Below are positions 26,741 to 34,426 of a DNA stretch of 39,896 nucleotides, in pieces. The DNA is from an uncultured Senegalimassilia sp. (GTDB lineage Bacteria > Actinomycetota > Coriobacteriia > Coriobacteriales > Eggerthellaceae): positions 1-39,896 of the forward strand of contig CAKTWI010000020.1 of the NCBI GenBank assembly GCA_934630815.1, in the 5' to 3' direction. Position 1 is the stretch's first letter. Each line of letters starts with the position of its first letter. The position numbers and the translations under genes are program-made. The notes under the pieces are model-generated. The model ran no database searches and was not told where the DNA came from. It worked only from the letters and a program-made list of their open reading frames with translations.

Positions 26741-26846
26741 AATGGCATATCACACAAAAGGCCAGGTCAACCAGTGGCACTATCGAATACGTAAGAAAAC
26801 AGGTGCTCAGAGGGAATGGGTATCGGAAAACGAAGGAGGTAGCGCG

Positions 26847-28121
26847 ATGTATGACACGGGTTCAACGGCATTCATGCTGGTGTGCGCCATGCTCGTCTTG
26901 CTCATGACACCAGGCTTGGCGTTTTTCTATGGAGGTCTGTCGCGTCGAAAGAACGTTGTGAACACGATGATCATGGTGTTCTCGGCAATCGGCATCGTGG
27001 CGATCACGTGGACGATCTGCGGTTGGTCGCTAGCGTATGGCGGGGACGGCTCAAGCCCGTTCTTCGGAGGTTTTGATCAGCTCGGCTTCCTGGGCGGCGT
27101 GACCGACATGCTCGCCGAGGCCGAGGCGGTCCCTGAGGATGCGACGTATCCTGCAATCATCGACTTCATCTTCCAGATGGCGTTCTGCATGATCACCACC
27201 GCCATTATCACGGGTTCTCTTGCCGGCCGTATGAAGTTCGGCGCGGTATGCGCATTCGTGGCAGCGTGGACTATCGTGGTGTACCCGCCGCTCGCCCATA
27301 TGGTTTGGGGCGGTGACGGAAGCCTTATCGGCGACACCATCGGCGCGCTCGACTTCGCAGGCGGCGATGTTGTGCATATCTCCTCTGGCTTGACCGGCCT
27401 TATCCTGTGTCTCATGCTTGGCAAGCGCAAGGGTTTCGGCATGATGAGCTACCGTCCGCATAACGTGCCCTTCGTGGCCCTGGGCGCAACCCTTCTGTGG
27501 TTCGGTTGGTTCGGCTTCAACGCCGGTTCCGAGTTCGTTGCCGACGGCGTTGCGGGCCTGGCCTTGATCAACACCGTGGTCGCCTCCGGCGCGGCGCTCG
27601 TCTCCTGGATGATCGTCGAACGCGTGAAGGTCGGCAAGCCCACGCTCGTCGGCGCTGCCACCGGCCTTGTCGCCGGCCTGGTCGTCATCACCCCGGCTGC
27701 CGGCTTCGTCGAGCCTTGGGCTGCGATCATCATGGGCCTGATCGTCTCTCCCATCTGCTACTTCGCCATCTCGTTCTGCAAGGCCAAGATCGGCTACGAC
27801 GATGCTCTCGACGCCTTCGGCTGCCATGCGGTCGGCGGTATCGTGGGCGGCATCTGCACCGGCATCTTCTGCGTGCCCGAGCTGTCCTGGACCGACTTCG
27901 GCGGCCTCCTATACACCGGCGATGTGAGCCTGCTGTGCAGCCAGATCGCAGGTATCGCCATCACCATCGTGTTCGTCGGCATTCTCGACGTGGTGCTCGC
28001 CTTCATCGTGAAGGCCTGCTTCAAGGGCAGCCTGCGCGTCAGCGAGGAGAAGGAAGCGCAGGGTCTCGACATTGCAGCCCACGGCGAATCTGCTTACCCT
28101 GCATACATCGGCCTGGATTAA
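26847..28121 (+). CDS. amtB: Ammonium transporter AmtB
   Basis: 424 residues from ATG 26847, chosen because AAGGAGG (26833-26839) lies 7 bases upstream; an ATG at 26742 would add 35 hydrophilic residues and start inside the operator. About 11 transmembrane helices, beginning AFMLVCAMLVLLMTPGLAFFYGGL (about 7-30). Signatures: LDFAGGDVVHISSGLTGL (about 168-185, with the first pore His of the twin-His pair) and FGCHAVGGIVGGICTGIF (about 330-347, second His). Amt trimers conduct ammonia/ammonium across the inner membrane and are blocked by PII proteins inserting their T-loops; the PII gene starts 30 bases downstream. The hydrophilic C-terminal tail (about 395-424) is cytoplasmic. Confidence 0.95.
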   Translation: MYDTGSTAFMLVCAMLVLLMTPGLAFFYGGLSRRKNVVNTMIMVFSAIGIVAITWTICGWSLAYGGDGSSPFFGGFDQLGFLGGVTDMLAEAEAVPEDATYPAIIDFIFQMAFCMITTAIITGSLAGRMKFGAVCAFVAAWTIVVYPPLAHMVWGGDGSLIGDTIGALDFAGGDVVHISSGLTGLILCLMLGKRKGFGMMSYRPHNVPFVALGATLLWFGWFGFNAGSEFVADGVAGLALINTVVASGAALVSWMIVERVKVGKPTLVGAATGLVAGLVVITPAAGFVEPWAAIIMGLIVSPICYFAISFCKAKIGYDDALDAFGCHAVGGIVGGICTGIFCVPELSWTDFGGLLYTGDVSLLCSQIAGIAITIVFVGILDVVLAFIVKACFKGSLRVSEEKEAQGLDIAAHGESAYPAYIGLD

Positions 28122-28151
28122 GTTGCGGCTAGCGTTGGAAGGAGTTGAACC

Positions 28152-28490
28152 ATGAAGAAGATCACCGCTATCGTTCGCCCTGAAAAGCTCGAGCCGCTCA
28201 AGGATGCCCTGTTTGCGGCGAAGGTTTCGGGCATGACCATCTCGCAGGTGCAAGGCTGCGGGTCCCAGCATGGCTGGAAGGAGTACTACCGCGGCACCGA
28301 GGTGCTATTGAACATGGTGCCGAAGGTGAAGTTCGAGATCATCTGCGACGATGCCGAGGTTGATGCCCTCATCGACGTGATCAGCGCCACTGCTCGAACC
28401 GGCAGCGTGGGAGACGGCAAGATCTTCGTCTTCCCGGTTGACGAGGTGGTACGCATCCGCACTGGCGAGCGAGGGGATGAGGCGATCTAG
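28152..28490 (+). CDS. glnB: PII nitrogen regulatory protein (GlnB/GlnK type)
   Basis: 112 residues, exact PII length. MKKITAIVRPEKLEPLKDAL at the start and the C-terminal GSVGDGKIFVFPVDEVVRIRTGERGDEAI (ATP/2-oxoglutarate B-loop TGSVGDGK, about 83-90) are diagnostic. The T-loop reads GCGSQHGWKEYYRGTE then VLLNMVPKVKFEI; residue 51, the uridylylated Tyr of proteobacterial PII, is Val here, although Tyr45 and Tyr46 lie nearby. PII trimers sense 2-oxoglutarate and ADP/ATP and gate AmtB. AAGGAG lies about 8 bases before the ATG. It forms an operon with amtB and belongs by location to the GlnK group. Confidence 0.95.
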   Translation: MKKITAIVRPEKLEPLKDALFAAKVSGMTISQVQGCGSQHGWKEYYRGTEVLLNMVPKVKFEIICDDAEVDALIDVISATARTGSVGDGKIFVFPVDEVVRIRTGERGDEAI

Positions 28491-28526
28491 CCTTTCGCAG
28501 GCCGGTTGCGACGGCGACGCGCTCAT

Positions 28527-28775
28527 AACTGCGATGTGCTCATAAAGAGCTTGAAGACCTCCCATTTCCCGGAGTTGGGAATGGGAGGTTTCCTTATGTG
28601 CGCGGCGAGGGAACTGCAAACCTGTTCGGAGCATAGGAGCCATCCCGCCTCCCGGAACGAGTGAAATGGGAGGGCTCCTATGCTTGCCGCTTTCCACGGA
28701 ACCGCGGCGATTGCGAATTTGCTTGGAGCTTGAGCTTCCCTGCTCCCGCTTTCGGGAGCAGGGAAGCTCCTTTGT
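28527..28775. repeat. Three degenerate tandem units, each a short conserved lead plus a long hairpin
   Basis: Each unit opens with a related lead: AACTGCGATG (28527), AACTGCAAACCTGTTCGGAGC (from 28612) and ATTGCGAATTTGCTTGGAGC (28710). A hairpin follows each: ACCTCCCATT/AATGGGAGGT (28557-28566/28580-28589), GCATAGGAGCC/GGCTCCTATGC (28631-28641/28673-28683) and a perfect 17-bp stem at 28732-28748/28753-28769 with a CTTT loop. The arms differ in sequence between units while staying paired, which suggests compensatory change. Confidence 0.65.
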
Positions 28776-28779
28776 TTCG
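28732..28779 (+). terminator. Strong terminator at the end of the amtB-glnB unit
   Basis: 17-bp perfect stem, 28732-28748 with 28753-28769, loop CTTT, followed by CTTTGTTTCG. The stem core is CTTCCCTGCTCCCG with its complement. The hairpin at 28557-28589, followed by TTTCCTT, is a weaker terminator candidate upstream. Confidence 0.65.
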
Positions 28780-28808
28780 CGAAGCCCGATGGAATGGTTG
28801 TGAGCGAA

Positions 28809-28837
28809 TTGCACAAGGTTTACTAGCGAGATAAAAT
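28809..28837 (+). promoter_or_regulatory. Promoter of the Fur-family gene
   Basis: TTGCAC (28809-28814), 17-base spacer, TAAAAT (28832-28837). The predicted start near 28844 gives a leader of about 37 bases. No clear Fur- or PerR-type palindrome was found around it. Confidence 0.7.
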
Positions 28838-28880
28838 CCTATTAAGAAGAAAGCCTGACAAAAAGGATAGGAGCAACGCG

Positions 28881-29300
28881 ATGACTGCGAACGATCAGGT
28901 CCAAAGCCCGCGCGGCTCGCGCAACACCAAACAGCGCGCGGTGGTGCTCGAAGCGGTGCGCTCGCTGCATAACCATCCGACGTCAGCGGATATCTACGAC
29001 GTGGTTCACCGCGATCATCCCAACGTGTCCCGTGCCACCGTGTACCGAAACTTGGGCGTGTTATCGGATCGCGGGGAGGTTTTGCGCATCCCCGTGCCCA
29101 ATGCGGCGGACCGTTACGATTTCCGTTGTGATAACCACTTCCATGCGAAGTGCAGCCGTTGCGGAGGCGTCTTCGATATTGAGACGGAGGGCATCGACCC
29201 CTTTGCGCGAATAGTGAACGACTACGGGTTCCAGGTAACGGGCTTCGACCTGGCGTTTTCCGGCGTGTGCCCTGATTGTCGCCGCAACGGGGGCGAATAG
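28881..29300 (+). CDS. Fur family transcriptional regulator (Fur/PerR-like)
   Basis: 139 residues; GGAG about 7 bases before the ATG. The winged-helix DNA-binding domain (about 10-85) contains HPTSADIYDVVHRDHPNVSRATVYRNLGVLSDRGEV, with the recognition helix SRATVYRNL. The dimerisation/metal domain (about 87-139) has DNHFHAKCSRCGGVFDIE and FSGVCPDCRRNGG: two CxxC pairs forming a structural zinc site as in PerR and many Fur proteins, and the HFHAKC histidines of the regulatory metal site. PerR is favoured by the compact tail and short domain, but Fur and Zur cannot be excluded. It has its own promoter and stands alone. Confidence 0.88.
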   Translation: MTANDQVQSPRGSRNTKQRAVVLEAVRSLHNHPTSADIYDVVHRDHPNVSRATVYRNLGVLSDRGEVLRIPVPNAADRYDFRCDNHFHAKCSRCGGVFDIETEGIDPFARIVNDYGFQVTGFDLAFSGVCPDCRRNGGE

Positions 29301-29478
29301 CGCGTAGTGCGTTGGTTCTCGTCCTCTAATCTGGTTGTTGAGGAGGTTTGAACTCGAAACGGCCGATCGTCGCGCAGCGCGCGGCCAGGGCGCAAGGTTG
29401 CGGGTGCGGGCCAAATCGAGCACCTTGCCATTCCGCGTAGAAATCGTGCAGGGCGGAACGCTGTTGGAAAATAATGGT

Positions 29479-29506
29479 TTGGATGGCGCATTGCGCATGG
29501 TATACT
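29479..29506 (+). promoter_or_regulatory. Promoter of rpsA with extended -10
   Basis: TTGGAT (29479-29484), 16-base spacer, TATACT (29501-29506) preceded by TGG. The start should be near 29513, at the first base of a 5' hairpin. Confidence 0.75.
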
Positions 29507-29512
29507 CGATTG

Positions 29513-29662
29513 GCTTATGGGAAGGTCCCGTAAGCATTGGTAATGTAGGCCCCCGAGACATGTTTGTTGCACTGCTAAAAGGGAGCATCTCCTGCAAGCG
29601 AACATGGTTTATGTAGCAATCATTCATGACGAAGGGTCCCCGGCAAAGTATGGAAGGGGTCC
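29513..29662 (+). promoter_or_regulatory. Structured 5' leader of rpsA
   Basis: The transcript should open with a hairpin, GCTTATGGGA-AGG-TCCCGTAAGC (29513-29535, one G-U pair). Near the start codon, GG-T-CCCC (29635-29641) can pair with GGGG-T-CC (29656-29662), which would cover part of the binding site GGAAGGGG. Autoregulation of rpsA by S1 is known in E. coli; a similar control here is inference. Confidence 0.4.
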
Positions 29663-29665
29663 GTT

Positions 29666-30868
29666 TTGACCGACATCAAGAACACGTCCGTCATCGACTT
29701 CGAGGACATCTCCGACGATCAGATGAACCAGATGATCGACGGCACGCTGACCGAGTTCGACGAGGGCGACCTGGTCAACGGCACGGTTGTCAAGATCGAG
29801 CATGACGAGGTGCTGGTGGACATCGGATTCAAGTCCGAGGGCGTTGTGCCCGTCCGCGAGCTGTCCATCCGCAAGGACGCCGATCCGTCCGAGATCGTCA
29901 ATCTCGGCGACGAGATCGAGGCTCTGGTCCTGCAGAAGGAGGACAAGGACGGCCGTCTGATCCTGTCCAAGAAGCGTGCCGAGTACGAGCGCGCCTGGAT
30001 CAGCGTCGAGGAGAAGTTCAAGGCTGGCGAGACCGTCACCGGCGAGGTTATCGAGGTTGTCAAGGGCGGCCTGATCCTGGACATCGGCCTGCGCGGCTTC
30101 CTGCCTGCGTCTTTGGTCGACCTGCGTCGCGTCAAGGACCTGGATATGTACCTGCACACCGAGATCGAGGCCCGCGTCATCGAGATGGATCGCAACCGCA
30201 ACAACGTTGTCCTGTCCCGTCGCGTGCTGCTTGAGGAAGGCCGCAAGAACGAGCGCGCCGAGATCCTCTCCAAGCTGTCCAAGGGCATGCGCCTCAAGGG
30301 CACGGTTTCCAGCATCGTCGACTTCGGCGCCTTCGTTGACCTGGGCGGCATCGACGGTCTGGTCCACATCTCCGAGCTGTCCTGGAACCACGTTAACCAT
30401 CCGTCCGAGGTCGTCAAGGTCGGCGACGAGGTCGAGGTCGAGGTTCTGGACGTCGATCTGCAGCGCGAGCGCATCTCCCTGGGTCTGAAGCAGACCACCG
30501 AGGATCCGTGGATCAAGCTGGTCGAGAGCTACCCGGTCGGTTCCATCGTTGACGGCAAGGTCACCAAGACCGTCCCGTTCGGCGCCTTCGTCGAGTTGGG
30601 CCAGTCCATCGAGGGCCTGGTGCACATCTCCGAGATGGCTATGCGCCACATCGACACGCCTGCTCAGGTCGTCAAGCCTGGCGACATGGTCAAGGTCAAG
30701 GTCATGGAGATCAACCCCGACCGTCGTCGCATCAGCCTGTCCATGAAGGCTGCTGCTGCTGAGATGGGCTTCGAGATCCCCGTGGACGAGTCCATCCAGG
30801 TTGAGGAGAAGCCGGCCAAGAAGCGCGAGAAGAAGGCTGACAAGCCCGCTGAGGAGCAGGCTGAATAA
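29666..30868 (+). CDS. rpsA: 30S ribosomal protein S1 (four S1 domains)
   Basis: 400 residues from TTG 29666; GGAAGGGG (29652-29659) is 6 bases upstream and no ATG is in frame nearby. Four S1 RNA-binding repeats: about 33-100 ([20 protein letters not shown]), 117-185 ([20 protein letters not shown]), 203-272 ([20 protein letters not shown]) and 288-360 ([20 protein letters not shown]). Repeats 3 and 4 fit the S1 consensus best; repeats 1 and 2 are the divergent ribosome-binding type. A short lysine/glutamate tail (about 372-400) closes the protein. Length and domain number fit Gram-positive S1 rather than the six-domain proteobacterial form. It binds mRNA at the small subunit. Confidence 0.95.
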   Translation: MTDIKNTSVIDFEDISDDQMNQMIDGTLTEFDEGDLVNGTVVKIEHDEVLVDIGFKSEGVVPVRELSIRKDADPSEIVNLGDEIEALVLQKEDKDGRLILSKKRAEYERAWISVEEKFKAGETVTGEVIEVVKGGLILDIGLRGFLPASLVDLRRVKDLDMYLHTEIEARVIEMDRNRNNVVLSRRVLLEEGRKNERAEILSKLSKGMRLKGTVSSIVDFGAFVDLGGIDGLVHISELSWNHVNHPSEVVKVGDEVEVEVLDVDLQRERISLGLKQTTEDPWIKLVESYPVGSIVDGKVTKTVPFGAFVELGQSIEGLVHISEMAMRHIDTPAQVVKPGDMVKVKVMEINPDRRRISLSMKAAAAEMGFEIPVDESIQVEEKPAKKREKKADKPAEEQAE

Positions 30869-30910
30869 GCTGACCTAAGCCTCAAGCTTTAAGCTGAAGC
30901 GTGAATCCTG

Positions 30911-30942
30911 CAAGGCCCCCGGCATACGCTGGGGGCCTTGTT
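30911..30942 (+). terminator. Terminator after rpsA
   Basis: CAAGGCCCCC (30911-30920), ten-base loop, GGGGGCCTTG (30931-30940), then TTG. The T tail is short, but the 10-bp GC stem 43 bases after the stop is typical. Confidence 0.7.
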
Positions 30943-31254
30943 GCGTCTGAGGGCTGCCGAAGGATTCCCAAGGCCGGAACTGTAGGGCGACAAGGTATTC
31001 GGTCGATGCCGTAGCTTTATGCCATATCTTTGCGCTGCAATAGGCATCCTTCTCTTAGGCGCGAGAAATGCCGGCAAAGCTACAGCGTATTTGCCTTTAA
31101 CGCGACTTCATCGTTCATGGTTATCTGAAACCTTAAAGGCCGGAAAACGGTTGCGGTGAGCATGAATCAAGCAGGAGGCGTGCGTTAAGGGCCCTATCAT
31201 CAGCGCTTTTCTCTTAATGCAGATCGGGCCGCACGCCCGTTGGTCAGGATGCGC
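30943..31254. other. Intergenic region with nested inverted repeats, no gene seen
   Basis: GTAGCTTT (31011-31018) pairs with AAAGCTAC (31076-31083); inside it GGCAT (31043-31047) can pair with ATGCC (31068-31072). Further on, GGCGTGC (31178-31184) pairs with GCACGCC (31231-31237), enclosing GGGCC (31190) and GGGCC-complementary bases (31226-31230). The second structure could end transcripts of the minus-strand acyltransferase. No open frame here has a recognisable product. Confidence 0.5.
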
Positions 31255-33423
31255 CTATTGCTGCGGGTGCTCCCCTAGGCTGTTAGCGATGTTGGTGGCA
31301 ATGGAGGCAACGGCTGCCTGCTGGGCTGCGATGGCCTTCGAGGTTGCAGCTTCCATAGGCGTTTCAGCATGTGCTACCTGGTCGCCTTCCTTGTGCTCGG
31401 GCAGGAGGCCTCCGATGGCGTCGTGGACCATGTCGATATAGGCTTGCGCGCCTTCCGAGGACAGATGCGTGCCGTCGCCGTCGAACCAGGTGCCGTGCGA
31501 TGCACTTAGGTCGTACCAGTTGATAACCTGCACATTGCTGTAGCGCTCGGCAGCGCGGTCGAGCGCAGCGTTCGTTTCCGCCATCCAGCTTTGCGGGCTG
31601 CGGGTGTTCACGAAGAACACGTGCTTGTCGGTGCCCACCACGCCAAGCAGGTCGTCCAGCTGCTCGTCGGTGGCCTGCCCGTTCGTTCCCAGGGCGAACA
31701 CCACCACGTTGCCCACGATATCCTGCTCGGCATAGGAGCGGTACACTTCCTCGCCGACAGTGAGTTGACGGTTCACGGCGGCATCGATGGCGCCGTAGGG
31801 GAACGTTTCGGTGAAGTTGGGGATGGCTCGCACCGATACCGAGTCGCCGATCATGAGCACGTCGAGCTTGGGCTTTTCGGCTGCTGCGGTGGCATTCGAC
31901 GTATCCGCAGGCAAGCCTGCGACATGCGCCGATTCGTCCTTCAGCAGATCGCCGCCCTCAAGCGCGGAGGTGTTGGGCACGAAGATCAGACCGCCGATGC
32001 AGACGATGGTGAGAACGGATGCCGCAGCCGTGGGCAGGGCGTGGGTGCGGAGCCAATCGGCAAGCAGGATCTGCCCGCTGCGCACGTCGCCCACGAACTT
32101 CCCGATGGCGCCATGGCGGATGGGGTCTTCCACGAACTTATAGGAGAACCATGAGATGGCGAAGATGATGGCAAGCTCCACCAGGTACATCCACCATGGG
32201 GTGCCTTCGATGTTGCTGCGCGGGTTCATGAGCAGAAGGATGGGGTAGTGCCACAGGTACATGCCGTAGGAGTGCAGGCCGATCCACACGAGCGGTTTTG
32301 CGGCGAACACCTTCGCCAACAGGCTAGACGGGTGCACGATGACGGCGATGATGACCATGGTGATCACGGAGGCGAGCAGGATGCCGCCGCGGTACATGAA
32401 CGCCGACGTGCCATCGATGCCTGCCATCATGGCCACCAAGCCTATGAGCGCGATGCCGCCCACGGCGTCGAGCGCCAGCCGCACGTTGCGGTCAAGGTGG
32501 ATCTCATTGTTCGCGCCAAGTTGGTTCGACGGCCATACGAAGGCAAGCCATGCGCCGATGAGCAGGCTGAACGCGCGGGTGTCGGTTCCGTAGTACACGC
32601 GCGAGGGGTCGACGTCGGGGTTGAACAGGATCGCCATCTCAAGCGCGGAAGCAAGCGCGAGCACGAAGGTGGCGTTGCGCATATGGGTGCGCTTCACGCC
32701 GAACTTGTGCGCAAGGATAAGCACCACGGGCCAAACCACGTAGAACTGCTCCTCGATGGCGAGCGACCAGAAATGCGTGACGGGGCTAGGGGCGCCCAGG
32801 GCGTCGAAGTAGGACACGTCGCGTAGGATGTACCACCAGTTGGTCACCCAGCAAAGCGCCGCCCACATGTCTTCGCGTAATTTCGTGAGCAGGCTGTGGT
32901 CGAACAACGTGCAGAGCACGGCGGTGACTATGATGACGAAGGCGATGGCCGGGAACAGGCGTTTCACGCGGCGTAGCCAGAACTGGGGCAGGTCGATGGC
33001 GCCTGTGGAATCCCATTCGATGAGTAGCAGGCTGGTGATCAGGTAGCCTGACAGCACGAAGAACACGGTGACGCCGAGCAGGCCGCCGGGCATCCAGGCC
33101 ATGCCCATGTGATAGGCGATGACGCCGAGCACGGCAAGCGCGCGCAGGCCGTCGAGGGCGGGGATGTAACGCGATTTCTTCCGCTTGGGTTGTTCTACGC
33201 TGCCGGATGCGCGCGAGGTCCGCGGCGATGCGCCGTGCGCGTTGCCGTGACGGCCGTCCGTTGCGGCGTTTGCGCGGCGGGTGTCGTGCGATGCGGTGGC
33301 CGGGGCGCTTGAGGCGCGGCCGTGCATATTGGAACGGTTTTGCGTGTAAGAATCCGATGCGGGGCTTGCGTATGCGCTTCGCGAGCGGTTGCGTGCATGG
33401 CTCCCAGCCGGCGTTTCCGGCAT
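31255..33423 (-). CDS. OatA-like acyltransferase with SGNH hydrolase domain
   Basis: 722 residues. A basic, low-complexity cytoplasmic tail (residues 1-85, rich in Arg, Ser, Ala, His and Asn) precedes an acyltransferase-3 membrane domain (about 88-470, ten or more helices) that opens with the family motif IPALDGLRALAVLGVIAYH, including the conserved His, then GVTVFFVLSGYLIT and SLAIEEQFYVVWP. The C-terminal SGNH domain (about 520-690) has the nucleophile in LMIGDSVSVR (about 526), Gly and Asn in VFALGTNGQ, and the Asp/His pair in DGDGTHLSS (about 650). The arrangement matches peptidoglycan O-acetyltransferase OatA, which confers lysozyme resistance; modification of other glycans is possible. 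AAGGGA lies about 8 bases before the ATG. Confidence 0.88.
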   Translation of the reverse strand: MPETPAGSHARNRSRSAYASPASDSYTQNRSNMHGRASSAPATASHDTRRANAATDGRHGNAHGASPRTSRASGSVEQPKRKKSRYIPALDGLRALAVLGVIAYHMGMAWMPGGLLGVTVFFVLSGYLITSLLLIEWDSTGAIDLPQFWLRRVKRLFPAIAFVIIVTAVLCTLFDHSLLTKLREDMWAALCWVTNWWYILRDVSYFDALGAPSPVTHFWSLAIEEQFYVVWPVVLILAHKFGVKRTHMRNATFVLALASALEMAILFNPDVDPSRVYYGTDTRAFSLLIGAWLAFVWPSNQLGANNEIHLDRNVRLALDAVGGIALIGLVAMMAGIDGTSAFMYRGGILLASVITMVIIAVIVHPSSLLAKVFAAKPLVWIGLHSYGMYLWHYPILLLMNPRSNIEGTPWWMYLVELAIIFAISWFSYKFVEDPIRHGAIGKFVGDVRSGQILLADWLRTHALPTAAASVLTIVCIGGLIFVPNTSALEGGDLLKDESAHVAGLPADTSNATAAAEKPKLDVLMIGDSVSVRAIPNFTETFPYGAIDAAVNRQLTVGEEVYRSYAEQDIVGNVVVFALGTNGQATDEQLDDLLGVVGTDKHVFFVNTRSPQSWMAETNAALDRAAERYSNVQVINWYDLSASHGTWFDGDGTHLSSEGAQAYIDMVHDAIGGLLPEHKEGDQVAHAETPMEAATSKAIAAQQAAVASIATNIANSLGEHPQQ

Positions 33424-33475
33424 GATAGTTCCCTTCTCATCTGCTGCGCTCCCTTAATCCGCAGCACATCGCCCC

Positions 33476-33484
33476 AGTATACCA
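33476..33484 (-). promoter_or_regulatory. Extended -10 of the acyltransferase gene
   Basis: On the minus strand TGG-TATACT (33484-33476), 53 bases before the start codon. No clear -35. Confidence 0.5.
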
Positions 33485-33610
33485 GTGCCGCCTACCGTAA
33501 CCTGTCGGCAAATGATGGCAAGTGCCGTGCGTTTCGGCTGCGTGGTGCGTGTATCATATGAAGAAGATATGCGTGAAGGTAACGCTGCGATGCCGACAAA
33601 GGAGGCAGGC

Positions 33611-34219
33611 ATGGGTATGAAGAAGCTGTTCGTCATCGGCGGCATGGGCGCCGGCAAGTCGACGGCCCGCAAGGTTCTGGCCGAGCAGGGAGTCCCGTAC
33701 ATCGACCTCGACAAGGTCGGTCATGACGTGCTGCTGTGGGATACGGTCAAAGCCGACCTGGTAGAGGCGTTCGGCGCCGATATCCTGGGCGCCGACGGCC
33801 AGATTGTGCGCTCGAAGGTGGCGGCGAAGGCCTTCGCCACGCCGGCGGAGACGCGCAAGCTCAACCGCATCACCATGCCGCGCATCGAGGAGGCGTTCAC
33901 CGATCAGCTCGACGAGCTTGAGCGCCAGGGCAACAAGGCCGTGGTGGTTGAGTACTCCGTGTTCAAGAACCGCCAGGTGTCCATGGCTAACGGCGCTGAT
34001 GTGGTCATCGCCGTGCTGGCCCCGCTTGACGATCGCATCGAGCGCGCCGTTGCAGGCGGCTGGGACGAGCAGGACGTGCGTCGCCGCATCGCCCGCCAGA
34101 TCAGCGACGCGGACCGCATCGAGCAATCCGACGTGGTGTTCAACAACGACGGCACGCCCGAGCAGCTGCGCGAGCAGGTCGAGCAGTGGTGGCGTGAGTA
34201 CAGCAAGACGCTGGACTAG
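33611..34219 (+). CDS. coaE: Dephospho-CoA kinase
   Basis: 202 residues from ATG 33611, set by AAAGGAGG (33598-33605) 5 bases upstream; ATG 33617 is an alternative two codons later. The frame stays open to 33485 but that region overlaps the divergent promoter area. P-loop FVIGGMGAGKSTARKVL (about 6-22, the GGMGAGKS loop), YIDLDKVGHDVL (substrate Asp), IVRSKVAAKAFATPAETRKLNRITMPRI (about 73-100), VVVEYSVF in place of the common VxDxPLL, and the lid DEQDVRRRIARQIS. It phosphorylates the 3' OH of dephospho-CoA, last step of CoA synthesis. VVVEYSVFKNR is a divergent form of the core strand but the family fit is otherwise good. Confidence 0.9.
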   Translation: MGMKKLFVIGGMGAGKSTARKVLAEQGVPYIDLDKVGHDVLLWDTVKADLVEAFGADILGADGQIVRSKVAAKAFATPAETRKLNRITMPRIEEAFTDQLDELERQGNKAVVVEYSVFKNRQVSMANGADVVIAVLAPLDDRIERAVAGGWDEQDVRRRIARQISDADRIEQSDVVFNNDGTPEQLREQVEQWWREYSKTLD

Positions 34220-34260
34220 GACGGCATCGCGCTGATGGGCGCGATCGTTCGAAACGTTAT

Positions 34261-34318
34261 AGGCCCCTGCGGCACGGCACTTGGTTTTGCTGGGTGCAAC
34301 GTGCTGCAGGGGCCTTTT
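34261..34318 (+). terminator. Terminator after coaE
   Basis: AGGCCCCTGC (34261-34270) pairs with GCAGGGGCCT (34306-34315); inside, GCACG (34272-34276) pairs with CGTGC (34300-34304). A TTTT run follows (34315-34318). Confidence 0.85.
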
Positions 34319-34351
34319 GCGTTGTCGTATATGTGAAGCGAAAACGTACAC

Positions 34352-34380
34352 TTGTTCTTTTCCGTGCGCCGTGCTAGACT
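34352..34380 (+). promoter_or_regulatory. uvrB promoter
   Basis: TTGTTC (34352-34357), 17-base spacer, TAGACT (34375-34380) preceded by TGC. The overlapping TAGACTTCGAACACTGATTCGAAG contains TTCGAA repeats (TTCGAACACTGATTCGAA, 34380-34397), which could be an operator; a LexA-type GAACNNNNGTTC box is not complete. Confidence 0.65.
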
Positions 34381-34426
34381 TCGAACACTGATTCGAAGGA
34401 AGCGCCTGCGAAGGACGTGATTGCAT

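Larger units (their letters stand above)
28491..28880. other. 390-bp intergenic region carrying a hairpin-repeat array and the fur promoter
   Basis: No gene is supported. It contains the three repeat-hairpin units (separate entry), the terminator of the amtB operon and, from 28809, a promoter for the Fur-family gene. Confidence 0.7.
29301..29665. other. 365-bp region between fur and rpsA: promoter and structured leader
   Basis: The first 175 bases hold nothing I can name. From 29479 a promoter and a 150-nt rpsA leader are present. An open frame 29335-29616 (93 codons) crosses the promoter and has no ribosome binding site or family resemblance, so it is not called. Confidence 0.6.

Noticed and set aside
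26742..26846. AmtB start at ATG 26742.
   Set aside because: It has no ribosome binding site and would follow the operator array by 2 bases; ATG 26847 has AAGGAGG and fits the family amino terminus.
27051..27827. Long minus-strand frames opposite amtB and other genes.
   Set aside because: They are antisense shadows of genes with clear family signatures, produced by GC-biased third codon positions.
29330..29375. tRNA-like T-arm pattern GTTT-GAACTCG-AAAC.
   Set aside because: The loop lacks the TTCRA order, and no anticodon or acceptor stem could be found on either strand.
29335..29616. 93-codon open frame upstream of rpsA.
   Set aside because: It spans the rpsA promoter, has no ribosome binding site and no family resemblance; GC-rich DNA gives many such frames.
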